A program made the position numbers and the translations under genes. From Citrobacter sp. (GTDB lineage Bacteria > Pseudomonadota > Gammaproteobacteria > Enterobacterales > Enterobacteriaceae): a DNA stretch of 64,000 nucleotides. Below, piece by piece: positions 35,747 through 49,520 of the stretch. The notes beneath the pieces were generated by a model. That model ran no database searches. It had not been told where the DNA came from and saw nothing but the letters and a program-made list of their open reading frames with translations. How positions within the stretch are numbered: the first letter of the stretch is position 1; every line of letters starts with the position of its first letter. Location: contig DXKH01000082.1 of the NCBI GenBank assembly GCA_019415335.1, forward strand, positions 1 through 64,000. The letters are read 5' to 3'.

Positions 35747-36022
35747 ATGAAAACTGGATATAAAGTTTTGATTGGTGCGTTGGCTTTTGTGGCGACAAAT
35801 GCGTTTGCAGCGGAGCTGTTAACAAAAGCTGAGTTTGAGAAGGTGGAGTCGCAGTACACCCTGATTGGTAACATCAATACCAGCAATGAAACGTCCACTC
35901 AGGATGCGAAAGAAGATCTGCTCAAAAAAGCGGATGAGAAAGGGGCAGATGTGGTCGTGCTGACTTCCGGTCAAACCGACAACAAAATTCATGGTACTGC
36001 CAATATTTACAAGAAAAAGTAA
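35747..36022 (+). CDS. yahO: YahO, small periplasmic protein of the YhcN/BhsA-like (DUF1471) family
   Basis: A 91-residue protein with a signal peptide ([16 protein letters not shown]) and a single DUF1471 domain, with the typical end [20 protein letters not shown]. It is nearly the same as E. coli YahO in my memory. Related proteins (BhsA, McbA, YhcN) are small periplasmic stress and biofilm factors; the role of YahO is unknown. TGGAGC lies ahead of the ATG. As in E. coli it is next to prpR. Confidence 0.9.
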   Translation: MKTGYKVLIGALAFVATNAFAAELLTKAEFEKVESQYTLIGNINTSNETSTQDAKEDLLKKADEKGADVVVLTSGQTDNKIHGTANIYKKK

Positions 36023-36027
36023 TCCGT

Positions 36028-36108
36028 AAGATTGCCGGATGGCGCTGCGCTTATCCGGCACGCTGCGGGTTACAGGTCGGATAAGACGTTGTGCGTCACT
36101 CTCCGGCA
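36028..36108. repeat. REP/BIME palindromic element
   Basis: Two REP-like units, GCCGGATGGCGCTGCGCTTA and, inverted, a GGTCGGATAAGACGTTG unit, are placed head to head between yahO and the convergent prpR. Confidence 0.8.
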
Positions 36109-36110
36109 AT

Positions 36111-37712
36111 TTATTCCTTCAGCCGACGCCAGAATGTGGTTCGGCTGATCCCCAGATAGCGGGCTGCGGCACGTTTATCACCGTTAAACTGCGCCAGTAC
36201 CTGCTGTGGCGTGGCTGAAGTCGCAGGGAATGACGGCATGTCGATCTCCGCCAGTTCCGGCAGCAACTGCTGTAATAAGTGTTCATTCAGTTGTGGCATC
36301 GGTTCAACGCTTAAAAACAGCGCCAGCCGTTCCATCATATTGCGTAGCTCGCGAATATTCCCCGGCCAGTGATAGTGCAACAGAACGTCGGCGCTCTGTG
36401 CCAGCCCGGCACGTATTGACTCGGTAAACGGTACGGAGAGCGCGGCCAGCGATTGTTTTAAAAACCCTTCCGCCAGTGACAGGGTATCAGCGGGGCGCTC
36501 ACGCAGAGCCGGCAGCGACAGGCGTAAAATACTCAGGCGATAAAACAGATCGCGACGAAACTGCCCCCGTTTCATCTCGTCTTCCAGATTACAGTGGGTG
36601 GCGCTAATCACCCGCACCGTCACCGGAATGGGATGATGTCCTCCCACCCGGGTGACCTCTTTTTCTTCCAGCACGCGCAGCAGTCGGGTTTGCAGCGGCA
36701 GCGGCATTTCGCCGATCTCATCAAGAAACAGCGTTCCGCCGTGGGCGATTTCAAACAGACCGGCGCGACCGCCGCGTCGCGATCCGGTGAAGGCACCTTC
36801 CTCGTAGCCAAACAGCTCCGCTTCCAGTAACGATTCGGTAATTGCTCCACAGTTTACTGCGACAAACGGATGTGCAGACTTGTCGCCACGCGTGCCCGGA
36901 CGCGTGCAAAACTCGCGGTGAATGGCCTGGGCCGCCAGTTCTTTCCCGGTGCCGGTTTCCCCCTGAATCAGGACAGAGGCGGGTGAGCGGGCATACAGCA
37001 TAATGGTACGGCGCACCTGTTCCATCTGTGCGGACTCGCCACGAATATCCCCCAGCTCATAGCGGGTGCGTAGCGCCTGATCGGAGGCATAATGGCCGTG
37101 GCGGCGCTGGGTCAGGCGGGTCATGTCCAGCGCGTCGCTAAAGGCCTGGCGCACCGTGGCGGCGGAATAGATAAAGATACCGGTCATGCCAGCCTCTTCC
37201 GCCAGATCGGTGATTAATCCCGCGCCGACCACTGCTTCAATGCCGTTCGCTTTCAGTTCGTTAATCTGTCCGCGCGCATCTTCTTCGGTGATATAGCTGC
37301 GCTGTTCCAGTTGCAGGCTAAAGGTTTTTTGAAAGGCCATCAGCGCGGGGAGAGTCTCCTGGTAGGTCACCACGCCAATGGAGGCGGTCAGTTTCCCGGC
37401 CTTTGCCAGCGCCTGCAGGACGTCAAACCCGCTGGGTTTGATCAGGATCACCGGTATCGACAGGCGGCTTTTCAGATACGCGCCGTTCGACCCGGCGGCA
37501 ATGATCGCATCACAGCGTTCGGTCGCCAGTTTTTTACGAATATAGGTGACAGCCTTTTCAAAACCGAGCTGGATGGGGGTGATGGTCGCCAGGTGGTCGA
37601 ACTCGAGGCTGATGTCGCGAAACAGATCGAACAGTCTCGTCACCGAGACCGTCCAGATAACCGGTTTGTCATCATTCACCCGCGGGGGAAGCGTTGTCGT
37701 CGCCATAGCCAA
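36111..37712 (-). CDS. prpR: PrpR, sigma-54-dependent activator of the propionate operon
   Basis: A 533-residue enhancer-binding protein. The N-terminal PrpR_N domain ([20 protein letters not shown] to AATVRQAF) binds 2-methylcitrate; the central AAA+ domain has Walker [16 protein letters not shown], the sigma-54 contact loop GAFTGS (as I recall also Ser in E. coli PrpR), and Walker [13 protein letters not shown]; the C-terminal Fis-type helix-turn-helix is [20 protein letters not shown]. It is divergent from prpBCDE, and its target sites lie in the 244 bases between. Length agrees with E. coli PrpR (about 528). Confidence 0.95.
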   Translation of the reverse strand: MAMATTTLPPRVNDDKPVIWTVSVTRLFDLFRDISLEFDHLATITPIQLGFEKAVTYIRKKLATERCDAIIAAGSNGAYLKSRLSIPVILIKPSGFDVLQALAKAGKLTASIGVVTYQETLPALMAFQKTFSLQLEQRSYITEEDARGQINELKANGIEAVVGAGLITDLAEEAGMTGIFIYSAATVRQAFSDALDMTRLTQRRHGHYASDQALRTRYELGDIRGESAQMEQVRRTIMLYARSPASVLIQGETGTGKELAAQAIHREFCTRPGTRGDKSAHPFVAVNCGAITESLLEAELFGYEEGAFTGSRRGGRAGLFEIAHGGTLFLDEIGEMPLPLQTRLLRVLEEKEVTRVGGHHPIPVTVRVISATHCNLEDEMKRGQFRRDLFYRLSILRLSLPALRERPADTLSLAEGFLKQSLAALSVPFTESIRAGLAQSADVLLHYHWPGNIRELRNMMERLALFLSVEPMPQLNEHLLQQLLPELAEIDMPSFPATSATPQQVLAQFNGDKRAAARYLGISRTTFWRRLKE

Positions 37713-37759
37713 CCCAAAATAAAAGGACAGAGTATTGGGTGTAGTCTTGTTTCATGATT

Positions 37760-37797
37760 GTTTCAATGAAACCGGACGCAACGTTTCATGAAACGTT
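37760..37797. promoter_or_regulatory. Probable PrpR upstream activating sites
   Basis: Two palindromes share the half site GTTTCA: GTTTCAATGAAAC (37760-37772) and AACGTTTCATGAAACGTT (37780-37797). They lie about 100-130 bases upstream of the sigma-54 promoter, a normal position for an enhancer-binding protein. A further GTTTCATGA half site lies at 37749. Confidence 0.75.
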
Positions 37798-37892
37798 AGC
37801 TGACACGCTTTTTTTCGCTTATCGCGGCACGATATATTTTATCTTATTGTTATATCAGTGGTTATTTAAAATTCCCTCTTACAAACCGCCTT

Positions 37893-37908
37893 TGGCATAG
37901 CCCTTGCT
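37893..37908 (+). promoter_or_regulatory. Sigma-54 promoter of prpBCDE
   Basis: TGGCATAGCCCTTGCT has GG and GC separated by ten bases, the spacing required by RpoN (consensus TGGCAC-N5-TTGCW). It ends 48 bases before the prpB start codon. Confidence 0.9.
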
Positions 37909-37956
37909 TTATGTGAATCAACGGTAAGTAACAAGTTGATAACACGAGGATGGACT

Positions 37957-38838
37957 ATGTCTCTGGATTCTCCGGGTCAGGCGTTTCGCGCCGCACTCAC
38001 CAAAGAAAACCCCTTACAAATCGTCGGCACCATCAACGCCAACCATGCGCTGCTGGCCCAGCGTGCCGGGTATCAGGCGATTTATCTTTCTGGCGGCGGC
38101 GTCGCGGCCGGTTCGCTGGGACTGCCGGATCTGGGCATCTCCACCCTGGACGACGTATTGACCGACATTCGCCGCATCACCGACGTCTGTCCGCTCCCGC
38201 TGCTGGTGGATGCCGACATTGGCTTTGGTTCGTCGGCGTTTAACGTTGCGCGCACCGTGAAGTCGATGATCAAAGCCGGGGCGGCGGCGCTACACATTGA
38301 AGATCAGATTGGTGCCAAGCGCTGCGGCCATCGTCCGAATAAAGCGATCGTTTCGAAAGAGGAGATGGTTGATCGCATTCGGGCGGCGGTGGATGCCCGA
38401 ACCGATCCCAACTTTGTGATCATGGCGCGTACCGATGCCCTGGCGGTGGAAGGGTTAGACGCGGCGATCGATCGTGCGCAGGCCTATGTTGAGGCGGGTG
38501 CCGACATGTTGTTCCCGGAGGCGATCACCGCGCTTTCGATGTACCGCCAGTTTGCCGATGCAGTCCAGGTGCCCATTCTTGCCAATATCACCGAATTTGG
38601 CGCTACGCCGCTGTTCACGACCGACGAACTGCGCAGTGCGAACGTGGCCATGGCGCTCTATCCGCTCTCGGCATTTCGCGCCATGAACCGGGCCGCTGAA
38701 AAGGTCTACAACGTGCTGCGCCAGGAAGGGACGCAAAAAAGCGTCATCGACATCATGCAGACGCGCAACGAACTGTACGAAAGCATCAATTACTACCAGT
38801 TCGAAGAGAAACTCGACGCGTTGTATACCAAAAAGTAG
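37957..38838 (+). CDS. prpB: PrpB, 2-methylisocitrate lyase
   Basis: A 293-residue TIM-barrel enzyme of the PEP-mutase/isocitrate-lyase family that cleaves 2-methylisocitrate to pyruvate and succinate, the last step of the methylcitrate cycle. The catalytic motif KRCGH and the metal-binding DADIGFG are present. The start at 37957 has CGAGGA upstream and gives the same N-terminus as E. coli PrpB (MSL...); a longer ORF from 37936 is not needed. Length is close to the E. coli protein (296). First gene of prpBCDE. Confidence 0.95.
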   Translation: MSLDSPGQAFRAALTKENPLQIVGTINANHALLAQRAGYQAIYLSGGGVAAGSLGLPDLGISTLDDVLTDIRRITDVCPLPLLVDADIGFGSSAFNVARTVKSMIKAGAAALHIEDQIGAKRCGHRPNKAIVSKEEMVDRIRAAVDARTDPNFVIMARTDALAVEGLDAAIDRAQAYVEAGADMLFPEAITALSMYRQFADAVQVPILANITEFGATPLFTTDELRSANVAMALYPLSAFRAMNRAAEKVYNVLRQEGTQKSVIDIMQTRNELYESINYYQFEEKLDALYTKK

Positions 38839-38839
38839 G

Positions 38840-38900
38840 CCTGATAAGGCGTAGCCGCCATCAGGCAATGCCGGATGGCACTGCGTTTATCCGGCCTGGA
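38840..38900. repeat. REP-type element between prpB and prpC
   Basis: GGCCTGATAAGGCGTAGCCG followed by a GCCGGATGGCACTGCGTTTA unit form a BIME-like pair. It lies inside the operon and could adjust the prpB:prpC mRNA ratio by stabilising the upstream end. Confidence 0.8.
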
Positions 38901-38946
38901 CGAAAACCCTCAGCACCCTACACATGATAATAATGACGAGGACAAC

Positions 38947-40116
38947 ATGAGCGACACAACGATCCTGCAAAATAACACCCATGTCATTAAGCCTAAAAAA
39001 TCTGTCGCGCTGTCCGGCGTACCGGCAGGCAATACCGCACTGTGCACCGTCGGTAAAAGCGGCAACGATCTCCACTATCGTGGCTACGATATTCTCGATC
39101 TCGCCCGGCAGTGCGAATTTGAAGAAGTCGCGCATCTGCTGATTCACGGCAAACTCCCGACCCATGACGAACTTCAGGCATACAAAAGTAAACTCAAAGC
39201 GCTGCGTGGATTACCGGCCAACGTCCGTACCGTACTGGAAGCGCTGCCAGCGGCGTCGCACCCGATGGATGTGATGCGCACCGGCGTATCGGCGCTGGGC
39301 TGTACGCTGCCGGAAAAAGAGGGGCATACCGTTTCCGGCGCGCGTGATATTGCCGATAAGCTGCTGGCCTCGCTCAGTTCCATCCTGCTCTACTGGTATC
39401 ACTACAGTCACAACGGCGAGCGTATTCAGCCGGAAACCGATGACGACTCTATCGGCGGCCATTTCCTGCACCTGCTGCATGGCGAAAAGCCAGCGCAGAG
39501 CTGGGAAAAAGCAATGCACATTTCACTGGTGCTGTACGCCGAGCATGAGTTCAACGCCTCTACTTTTACCAGCCGCGTGATTGCCGGCACTGGATCGGAT
39601 GTTTACTCGGCGATCATTGGCGCGATTGGCGCACTGCGCGGCCCGAAACATGGCGGGGCGAATGAGGTCTCGCTGGAGATTCAGCAGCGCTACGAAACGC
39701 CGGACGACGCTGAAGCCGATATCCGTAAGCGCGTGGAAAACAAAGAGGTGGTGATTGGCTTTGGTCATCCGGTTTACACCATTGCCGATCCGCGTCATCA
39801 GGTGATTAAACGCGTGGCGAAGCAGCTTTCCGAAGAGGGGGGCTCGCTGAAGATGTACAACATCGCCGATCGTCTGGAAGAGGTGATGTGGGAGACGAAG
39901 AAGATGTTCCCTAACCTCGACTGGTTCTCGGCGGTCTCCTACAACATGATGGGCGTTCCCACCGAAATGTTTACCCCGCTGTTTGTCATCGCCCGCGTCA
40001 CCGGTTGGGCGGCGCACATCATCGAGCAGCGTCAGGACAACAAAATCATTCGTCCTTCCGCCAACTATACCGGCCCGGAAGATCGCGTTTTTGTGCCGAT
40101 TGATCAACGTCAGTAA
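38947..40116 (+). CDS. prpC: PrpC, 2-methylcitrate synthase
   Basis: A 389-residue citrate-synthase-fold enzyme condensing propionyl-CoA with oxaloacetate. The active-site regions [13 protein letters not shown] (His), [13 protein letters not shown] (His) and [11 protein letters not shown] (Asp replaced region of substrate pocket) are present, and the length equals that of E. coli PrpC. The start MSDTTILQ at 38947 has GAGGA upstream; the longer frame from 38875 runs back into the REP element. Confidence 0.95.
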   Translation: MSDTTILQNNTHVIKPKKSVALSGVPAGNTALCTVGKSGNDLHYRGYDILDLARQCEFEEVAHLLIHGKLPTHDELQAYKSKLKALRGLPANVRTVLEALPAASHPMDVMRTGVSALGCTLPEKEGHTVSGARDIADKLLASLSSILLYWYHYSHNGERIQPETDDDSIGGHFLHLLHGEKPAQSWEKAMHISLVLYAEHEFNASTFTSRVIAGTGSDVYSAIIGAIGALRGPKHGGANEVSLEIQQRYETPDDAEADIRKRVENKEVVIGFGHPVYTIADPRHQVIKRVAKQLSEEGGSLKMYNIADRLEEVMWETKKMFPNLDWFSAVSYNMMGVPTEMFTPLFVIARVTGWAAHIIEQRQDNKIIRPSANYTGPEDRVFVPIDQRQ

Positions 40117-40155
40117 TTCATTACCTCTAAAGATAAAAAACAGGAAACGTACCTT

Positions 40156-41607
40156 ATGTCCGCTCAAATTTTAAATGTTCGCCCGGAATTCGATCGTGAA
40201 ATCGTTGATATCGTGGATTACGTCATGAGTTACGAGATCACCTCAACGGTGGCGTATGACACTGCCCACTACTGCCTGCTTGATACGTTGGGCTGCGGTC
40301 TGGAAGCGCTGGAATATCCGGCCTGTAAAAAGCTAATGGGGCCGATTGTGCCGGGAACCGTGGTGCCTAACGGCGTGCGCGTGCCGGGTACCCAGTTTCA
40401 GCTCGACCCGGTACAGGCCGCGTTTAACATTGGTGCGATGATCCGCTGGCTCGATTTCAATGACACCTGGCTGGCGGCGGAGTGGGGCCATCCTTCCGAT
40501 AACCTCGGCGGGATCCTGGCGACAGCGGACTGGCTGTCGCGCAGCGCGGTCGCGGCGGGTAAAGCGCCGTTGACCATGAAACAGGTGCTGACCGGAATGA
40601 TCAAGGCCCACGAAATTCAGGGCTGCATTGCGCTCGAAAACGCCTTTAACCGCGTGGGGCTTGACCACGTTCTGCTGGTCAAAGTGGCCTCCACCGCCGT
40701 GGTTGCCGAACTGCTGGGCCTGACGCGTGACGAGATCCTCAACGCGGTGTCGCTGGCGTGGGTCGACGGACAGTCGTTGCGTACCTATCGCCATGCGCCG
40801 AATACCGGCACGCGTAAATCCTGGGCGGCAGGCGATGCGACCTCGCGCGCGGTGCGTCTGGCGCTGATGGCGAAAACCGGTGAGATGGGTTATCCGTCGG
40901 CGCTGACGGCGAAAACCTGGGGTTTTTATGACGTCTCCTTCAAAGGCGAGTCGTTCCGCTTCCAGCGTCCATACGGCTCCTACGTAATGGAAAACGTGCT
41001 GTTCAAAATCTCTTTCCCGGCAGAGTTCCACTCGCAGACGGCGGTTGAAGCGGCAATGACGCTGTATACGCAGATGCAGGCGGCGGGTAAGAGTGCTGCG
41101 GATATCGAGAAAGTGACCATTCGCACCCACGAAGCCTGCATTCGCATCATCGATAAACAGGGACCGCTGAATAACCCGGCCGACCGCGACCATTGTATTC
41201 AGTACATGGTGGCGATCCCGCTGCTGTTCGGACGCTTAACGGCGGCGGATTATGAGGACGGCGTGGCACAGGACAAGCGGATCGATTCTCTGCGTGAGAA
41301 GATCCGTTGTGTTGAAGATCCGGCGTTTACCGCGGACTATCACGATCCGGAAAAACGCGCCATCGCCAATGCCATCACCCTGGAATTCACCGACGGTTCG
41401 CAGTTTGACGAGGTGGTTGTGGCGTTCCCGATTGGTCATGCTCGTCGCCGCACCGACGGGATCCCGAAACTGATCGAAAAATTCAAAATTAATCTGGCGC
41501 GCCAGTTCCCGACTCGCCAACAGCAGCGCATCCTGGAGGTCTCCCTGGACAGAACTCGCCTGGAGCAGATGCCGGTCAATGAGTACATGGACCTTTATGT
41601 CATCTAG
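40156..41607 (+). CDS. prpD: PrpD, 2-methylcitrate dehydratase
   Basis: A 483-residue MmgE/PrpD-family protein, the same length as in E. coli. It dehydrates 2-methylcitrate to 2-methyl-cis-aconitate without an iron-sulfur cluster. The family blocks [36 protein letters not shown] and [20 protein letters not shown] are intact. It follows prpC by 39 bases with AGGAAA ahead of the ATG. Confidence 0.95.
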   Translation: MSAQILNVRPEFDREIVDIVDYVMSYEITSTVAYDTAHYCLLDTLGCGLEALEYPACKKLMGPIVPGTVVPNGVRVPGTQFQLDPVQAAFNIGAMIRWLDFNDTWLAAEWGHPSDNLGGILATADWLSRSAVAAGKAPLTMKQVLTGMIKAHEIQGCIALENAFNRVGLDHVLLVKVASTAVVAELLGLTRDEILNAVSLAWVDGQSLRTYRHAPNTGTRKSWAAGDATSRAVRLALMAKTGEMGYPSALTAKTWGFYDVSFKGESFRFQRPYGSYVMENVLFKISFPAEFHSQTAVEAAMTLYTQMQAAGKSAADIEKVTIRTHEACIRIIDKQGPLNNPADRDHCIQYMVAIPLLFGRLTAADYEDGVAQDKRIDSLREKIRCVEDPAFTADYHDPEKRAIANAITLEFTDGSQFDEVVVAFPIGHARRRTDGIPKLIEKFKINLARQFPTRQQQRILEVSLDRTRLEQMPVNEYMDLYVI

Positions 41608-41646
41608 AACCCGCTTCATCAGGCGTAAGTTCAACAGGAGAGCGTT

Positions 41647-43533
41647 ATGTCTTTTAGCGAATTTTATCAGCGTTCTGTTACGCAACCGGAATCATTCTGG
41701 GCCGAACAGGCCCGGCGCATTGACTGGCAGCAGCCGTTTACCCGCACGCTGGATCACAGCCATCCGCCGTTTGCCCGTTGGTTTTGCGGCGGGACGACCA
41801 ATCTGTGTCATAACGCCATTGATCGTTGGCTGGAGAAACAACCGGATGCGCTGGCGCTGATCGCTGTCTCATCCGAGACCGAAGAGGAGCGCACCTTTAC
41901 CTTCCGTCAGTTATATGACGAAGTGAACGTGGTGGCGTCGATGCTGCAATCGCTCGGCGTGCAGCGCGGCGATCGGGTGTTGGTGTATATGCCGATGATC
42001 GCCGAGGCGCATATCACGCTGCTGGCCTGCGCGCGGATTGGTGCGATCCACTCGGTGGTGTTCGGCGGTTTTGCTTCACACAGCGTGGCGGCGCGCATTG
42101 ATGACGCGAAGCCGGTGCTGATCGTCTCCGCCGATGCGGGGGCGCGCGGCGGTAAAGTGTTGCCCTACAAAAAGTTGCTCGATGATGCGATCGATCAGGC
42201 GCAGCATCAGCCGAAACAGGTGCTGCTGGTGGATCGCGGGCTGGCGAAAATGGCGCACGTTGCCGGTCGCGATCTCGACTTTGCCGTCCTGCGCCAGCAG
42301 CATCTCGGCGCACGGGTGCCGGTGACGTGGCTGGAGTCTAATGAAACCTCCTGCATTCTCTACACCTCCGGCACCACCGGCAAACCCAAAGGGGTGCAGC
42401 GGGACGTCGGCGGTTATGCGGTGGCACTGGCGACTTCAATGGACACCATTTTTGGCGGCAAGGCGGGTGGCGTGTTTTTCTGCGCGTCGGATATCGGTTG
42501 GGTCGTCGGGCATTCCTATATTGTCTACGCGCCGCTACTGGCGGGGATGGCAACGATTGTGTATGAAGGGCTGCCGACCTATCCGGACTGCGGCGTGTGG
42601 TGGAAAATCGTCGAGAAATATCAGGTTAACCGGATGTTCTCGGCACCGACCGCCATTCGCGTGCTGAAGAAGTTCCCGACCGCGCAGATCCGCAATCACG
42701 ATCTCTCCTCGCTGGAGGTGCTCTATCTGGCGGGCGAACCGCTGGATGAACCAACCGCAAGCTGGGTAACCGAAACGCTGGGCGTGCCGGTTGTCGATAA
42801 CTACTGGCAGACCGAATCCGGTTGGCCAATTATGGCGCTGGCCCGGGCGCTGGATGATCGGCCATCGCGCCTCGGCAGTCCTGGCGTGCCGATGTACGGC
42901 TATAACGTGCAGTTACTCAATGAGATGACCGGCGAACCCTGCGGCGCTAACGAGAAGGGGATGGTGGTGATCGAAGGGCCGCTGCCGCCCGGCTGTATTC
43001 AGACCATCTGGGGCGATGACACGCGCTTTGTGAACACCTACTGGTCGCTGTTCAATCGTCAGGTGTACGCCACGTTTGACTGGGGGATCCGCGACGCCGA
43101 CGGCTACTATTTCATCCTCGGACGTACGGATGATGTGATTAACGTCGCCGGGCACCGGCTGGGCACGCGGGAAATCGAGGAGAGTATCTCCAGCTATCCG
43201 AACGTGGCGGAAGTGGCGGTGGTCGGGGTGAAAGATGCGCTGAAAGGTCAGGTGGCGGTGGCGTTTGTCATTCCCAAACAGAGCGACAGCCTGGAAGATC
43301 GGGATGTGGCGCATTCGGAAGAGAAGGCGATCATGGCGCTGGTGGACAGCCAGATTGGCAACTTTGGTCGTCCTGCCCACGTCTGGTTTGTTTCACAACT
43401 GCCGAAAACCCGATCCGGCAAAATGCTCCGCCGCACGATCCAGGCCATTTGCGAAGGCCGCGATCCGGGCGATCTCACCACGCTTGACGATCCGGCGGCG
43501 CTGCAGCATATCCGCCAGGCGATGGAAGAGTAA
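41647..43533 (+). CDS. prpE: PrpE, propionyl-CoA synthetase
   Basis: A 628-residue adenylate-forming enzyme that activates propionate to propionyl-CoA. It has the AMP-binding motif CILYTSGTTGKPKGVQRD, the YWQTESGWP core motif and, near the C-terminus, PKTRSGKMLRR with the Lys that is acetylated by Pat and deacetylated by CobB in Salmonella. It is the last gene of prpBCDE; CAGGAGAGCG precedes the ATG. Confidence 0.95.
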   Translation: MSFSEFYQRSVTQPESFWAEQARRIDWQQPFTRTLDHSHPPFARWFCGGTTNLCHNAIDRWLEKQPDALALIAVSSETEEERTFTFRQLYDEVNVVASMLQSLGVQRGDRVLVYMPMIAEAHITLLACARIGAIHSVVFGGFASHSVAARIDDAKPVLIVSADAGARGGKVLPYKKLLDDAIDQAQHQPKQVLLVDRGLAKMAHVAGRDLDFAVLRQQHLGARVPVTWLESNETSCILYTSGTTGKPKGVQRDVGGYAVALATSMDTIFGGKAGGVFFCASDIGWVVGHSYIVYAPLLAGMATIVYEGLPTYPDCGVWWKIVEKYQVNRMFSAPTAIRVLKKFPTAQIRNHDLSSLEVLYLAGEPLDEPTASWVTETLGVPVVDNYWQTESGWPIMALARALDDRPSRLGSPGVPMYGYNVQLLNEMTGEPCGANEKGMVVIEGPLPPGCIQTIWGDDTRFVNTYWSLFNRQVYATFDWGIRDADGYYFILGRTDDVINVAGHRLGTREIEESISSYPNVAEVAVVGVKDALKGQVAVAFVIPKQSDSLEDRDVAHSEEKAIMALVDSQIGNFGRPAHVWFVSQLPKTRSGKMLRRTIQAICEGRDPGDLTTLDDPAALQHIRQAMEE

Positions 43534-43542
43534 CCCGATATC

Positions 43543-43578
43543 GAAACCGGATACACCGCGTGAGCGGTGCATCCGGTA
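43543..43578. terminator. REP-like hairpin behind prpE
   Basis: ACCGGATACACCGCG and CGGTGCATCCGGT form a long imperfect stem between prpE and the convergent lacA remnant; no T-run follows, so it acts as a REP-like stabiliser or weak terminator. Confidence 0.6.
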
Positions 43579-43585
43579 TTACCTC

Positions 43586-43905
43586 TTAAGCTGACGGCTC
43601 GACTTTATAATTTTTAAAATAATATTCTTTATCTCTTTCATTAATGGTTCTGATCACTCGACAAGGATTTCCCACGGCAACCACATCGGATGGAATGTCT
43701 TTTGTGACGACGCTCCCTGCGCCAATAACCGAATTATCGCCAATCGTTATACCGGGATTAATCACCACGTTGCTGCCAATCCAGACGTTATTGCCTGTGG
43801 TTACCGGGAAAGAGAACATTTCCCCGGATTTCCTCAATTGATGGTGAATGGGGGCCCTGTTACAGAGATTGCATTCATTGACGCTATTCCATCCTTGTCA
43901 CTGAC
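43586..43905 (-). pseudogene. lacA: lacA remnant (galactoside O-acetyltransferase), 5' deleted and frameshifted
   Basis: The last 83 codons ([20 protein letters not shown] to [12 protein letters not shown]) match the C-terminal hexapeptide-repeat half of E. coli LacA. Just upstream HHQL is in frame, but the preceding ISVTG (E. coli LSVTG) is one base out of register: the codon corresponding to the His of TGHP has lost a base in a run of C near 43853. Upstream of that only a faint match ([15 protein letters not shown]) remains and the sequence runs straight into the lacY stop, so roughly the first 110 codons are gone. The acetyltransferase is not made. lac use does not need it. Confidence 0.9.
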
Positions 43906-43907
43906 AG

Positions 43908-45161
43908 TCAAACTTGTTTACCTGCTGGTGTGAACACGCGGGAAAATGGCCCCGGTCCACTCAGGGTAAAGACCGAAATAAGCGTAAAGGTCAGTGCAAT
44001 CAGCCCCAGAACCAGATACGCCCCCTGGAAACCGACGCTTTCATACATGTTGCCGGCAAAGACGGACATGAAAATCATCGCCAACTGTTTAAAGAAACAG
44101 AAGCACACCAGATAAATCGTGGCAGAGAAACGCACCTCAAACTGGCTGGTGATGTATTTGAAGCAGCCGACAATCAGGAAGGGGATCTCAAACATATGCA
44201 GCGTTTTCAGGATGACGACTTCCAGCGCGCTGGTGGCGAATGAGGAGCCGATGATCCGCACGGACATAATGGTCCCCGCCAGCAGCAGCGCGTTCTTTCC
44301 GCCAATCCGGTTCACGATCAGCGGTGCAAAGAACATGATGGAGGCGTTCAGCAGTTCCCCCAGGGTGGTGACGTAGCCAAAAACGCGTGTACCTTGTTCG
44401 CCCGTTGCAAAGAATGAGGTGAAGAAGTTGGCAAACTGTTGGTCAAACACATCGTAAGTACAGGAGACGCCGACCACGTACAGCGAAAGGAACCACAGCT
44501 TTGGCTGCTTAAACAGCTCCAGCGCCAGCTTCAGGCTGAAGGCGGACTGGTTGGCGCCGACCGCATCGGCAACCGTTGCAGAAGAGGGGGCGTCCGCTTT
44601 TGAGAAGAACAGCAGAATCGCCAGAATTACCGCACAGCCGGAACCCAACCAAAAAACAAACTGGTTATTGATGGTGAACATAATCCCGGCGATTGAGGCG
44701 CACAGCGCCCAACCGACACAGCCAAACATACGGGCGCGACCAAATTCAAAATGGCTGCGGCGGCTGGCTTTTTCAATATAAGCCTCAATGGCGGGAGCCC
44801 CGGCGTTGTAGATAAAACCGAGATAAATCCCGCCGACGATCGAGCCGAGTAATATATTGAACTGGAGTAACGGACCAAAAACATAAATAAAGAAAGGCGC
44901 GAACATTACCAGCATCCCGGTAATGATCCACAGCAGATGTTTACGCAGGCCGAGTTTATCAGAGAGCAGGCCGAAGACTGGCTGGAACAACAGGGAAAAC
45001 AGGGAGATGCAGGCGAAAATAACGCCGGTATCGCCTTTGCTGATATGGTTGATGTCGTGTAACCAGATCGGGAAAAACGGGAAGTAGGCTCCCATAATGA
45101 AAAAATAAAAGAAGAAGAAAAAGCCAAACATCCAGAAATTAGTATTTTTCAAATAATGCAT
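43908..45161 (-). CDS. lacY: LacY, lactose permease
   Basis: A 417-residue major-facilitator lactose:H+ symporter, the same length as E. coli LacY. The N-terminus [20 protein letters not shown] and the segment [19 protein letters not shown], with the Glu and Arg of the sugar site, are conserved, as is the Cys/Trp region GCVGWAL. The start at 45161 matches E. coli; upstream in-frame ATG at 45182 would add seven residues. It lies 51 bases behind lacZ in the operon. The end is immediately followed by the lacA deletion joint. Confidence 0.95.
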   Translation of the reverse strand: MHYLKNTNFWMFGFFFFFYFFIMGAYFPFFPIWLHDINHISKGDTGVIFACISLFSLLFQPVFGLLSDKLGLRKHLLWIITGMLVMFAPFFIYVFGPLLQFNILLGSIVGGIYLGFIYNAGAPAIEAYIEKASRRSHFEFGRARMFGCVGWALCASIAGIMFTINNQFVFWLGSGCAVILAILLFFSKADAPSSATVADAVGANQSAFSLKLALELFKQPKLWFLSLYVVGVSCTYDVFDQQFANFFTSFFATGEQGTRVFGYVTTLGELLNASIMFFAPLIVNRIGGKNALLLAGTIMSVRIIGSSFATSALEVVILKTLHMFEIPFLIVGCFKYITSQFEVRFSATIYLVCFCFFKQLAMIFMSVFAGNMYESVGFQGAYLVLGLIALTFTLISVFTLSGPGPFSRVFTPAGKQV

Positions 45162-45212
45162 GTGGACTTCCTTACGCGACAACCGGGCAGGCCAACACCT
45201 GCCCGGTCGTTA

Positions 45213-48334
<3,122 letters not shown>

Positions 48335-48340
48335 TTAATC

Positions 48341-48370
48341 AACATACGAGGGAAGCCAGAAAGCTGTAAA
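48341..48370 (-). promoter_or_regulatory. lac promoter
   Basis: On the minus strand, -35 TTTACA (48365-48370) and -10 TATGTT (48341-48346), separated by 18 bases, as in E. coli lacP. The weak boxes fit dependence on CRP. Confidence 0.95.
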
Positions 48371-48385
48371 GCCTGAGGGGCCTAA

Positions 48386-48403
48386 TGAGTGAACTGACTC
48401 ACA
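48386..48403. promoter_or_regulatory. CRP site of the lac promoter
   Basis: TGTGAGTCAGTTCACTCA (minus strand) is a good CRP site, centred about 62 bases upstream of the expected transcription start. It ends right at the lacI stop codon; there is no room for an O3-like sequence and none is seen. Confidence 0.9.
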
Positions 48404-49486
48404 TTATTCCGCGCGAGGTAATAACGCGATCTGACGCGCCAGTTGAATCAGCGAGTCCGCCAGCACCTGGGGGGAGGTGTGTTGTTTTTCGGGCGGCAGA
48501 ACGGTTTTTCGCGCGACCAGCGTGACCGGCAGCAGTTGATTGCCGGGGGCTGATTCGCCGCGGGAAAGTTGCAGAAGGCGATCGACACTGGCCTGGCCGA
48601 GAAGGGCAAAATCCTGCCTGATGGTGGTGAGTGGCGGGATGTAGCAGGCGCTGTCCTCGGTATCGTCATAACCCACCACTGAAATATCACTCGCCACGCG
48701 CAGACCAAACTCACTGATGGCTCGCATCGCGCCCAGCGCCATCTGATCGTTTGCCACCAGCATTGCGCCGGGGATGATGCCTGCGCTGAGCATGTGCTGC
48801 GTCTGTAAAAAACCGGACATCGCGCTCCAGTCGCCTTCCTGTTCTGCGACGGGCTGCAACTGATAGCGGGCGAGGTATTTATGCCAGCCCGCCAGGCGCA
48901 GGCGTGCCGAAATGGAAGAACGAGGGCCAGCTAACAGGGCAATGCGCTGATGGCCGTGCTGGACCAGATGTTCAACACCCAGTCGTGCGCCATCATCATG
49001 CGAGAAAATAATACTGTTGATCGGGGAAAGGTCAGAAACGTCGAGGAACAGAACGGGGACCGTACCGCAGGTGGCGGCGACGGCGATGGCATCGTCTTCA
49101 TCAAGGGGATAGTTGATGATCAGTCCCGTTACCCGTTGTGCCAGCAGGTTATGTACCGCCGCTTTGCAGGCGTCGATCCCGTGGCGTTCGACCATGGCAA
49201 TCACCACGCTGGCGCCTGACTGGTCGGCGCGCGACTTGATGGCGGCGACAATTTGCGAAGGGGCATGCAGCGCCAGGTTGGACGTTGCCACGCCGATAAG
49301 CGGCGTTTGTTTACCGGCCAGTTGTTGGGCGACGCGGTTGGGGATGTAATTCAGCTCCGCCATCGCGGCTTCGACTTTTTGCCGGGTTTTCGCAGAAACG
49401 TGGCTCGCCTGATTTACCACGCGGGAGACGGTCTGATAGGAGACGCCTGCGTGGTCTGCAACATCGTACAGCGTTACCGGTTTCAC
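48404..49486 (-). CDS. lacI: LacI, lac repressor
   Basis: A 360-residue repressor, as in E. coli. The GTG start at 49486 (KPVTLYDVADHAGVSYQTVS) is chosen because it gives the E. coli N-terminus and is preceded by GGGG; the longer ORF from 49570 adds an unrelated leader. The HTH recognition helix residues Tyr-Gln-Thr (SYQTVSRV) are those that contact O1. The core has GVATSNLALHAPSQIVAAIK and the inducer-pocket region VVGYDDTEDSACYIPPLTTI. The C-terminal Leu-rich tetramerisation tail (LADSLIQLARQIALL) is present, so looping with O2 is possible. Confidence 0.96.
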   Translation of the reverse strand: MKPVTLYDVADHAGVSYQTVSRVVNQASHVSAKTRQKVEAAMAELNYIPNRVAQQLAGKQTPLIGVATSNLALHAPSQIVAAIKSRADQSGASVVIAMVERHGIDACKAAVHNLLAQRVTGLIINYPLDEDDAIAVAATCGTVPVLFLDVSDLSPINSIIFSHDDGARLGVEHLVQHGHQRIALLAGPRSSISARLRLAGWHKYLARYQLQPVAEQEGDWSAMSGFLQTQHMLSAGIIPGAMLVANDQMALGAMRAISEFGLRVASDISVVGYDDTEDSACYIPPLTTIRQDFALLGQASVDRLLQLSRGESAPGNQLLPVTLVARKTVLPPEKQHTSPQVLADSLIQLARQIALLPRAE

Positions 49487-49520
49487 AATTCTTACCCCTG
49501 AATTCAACGTGTTCTGCGCA

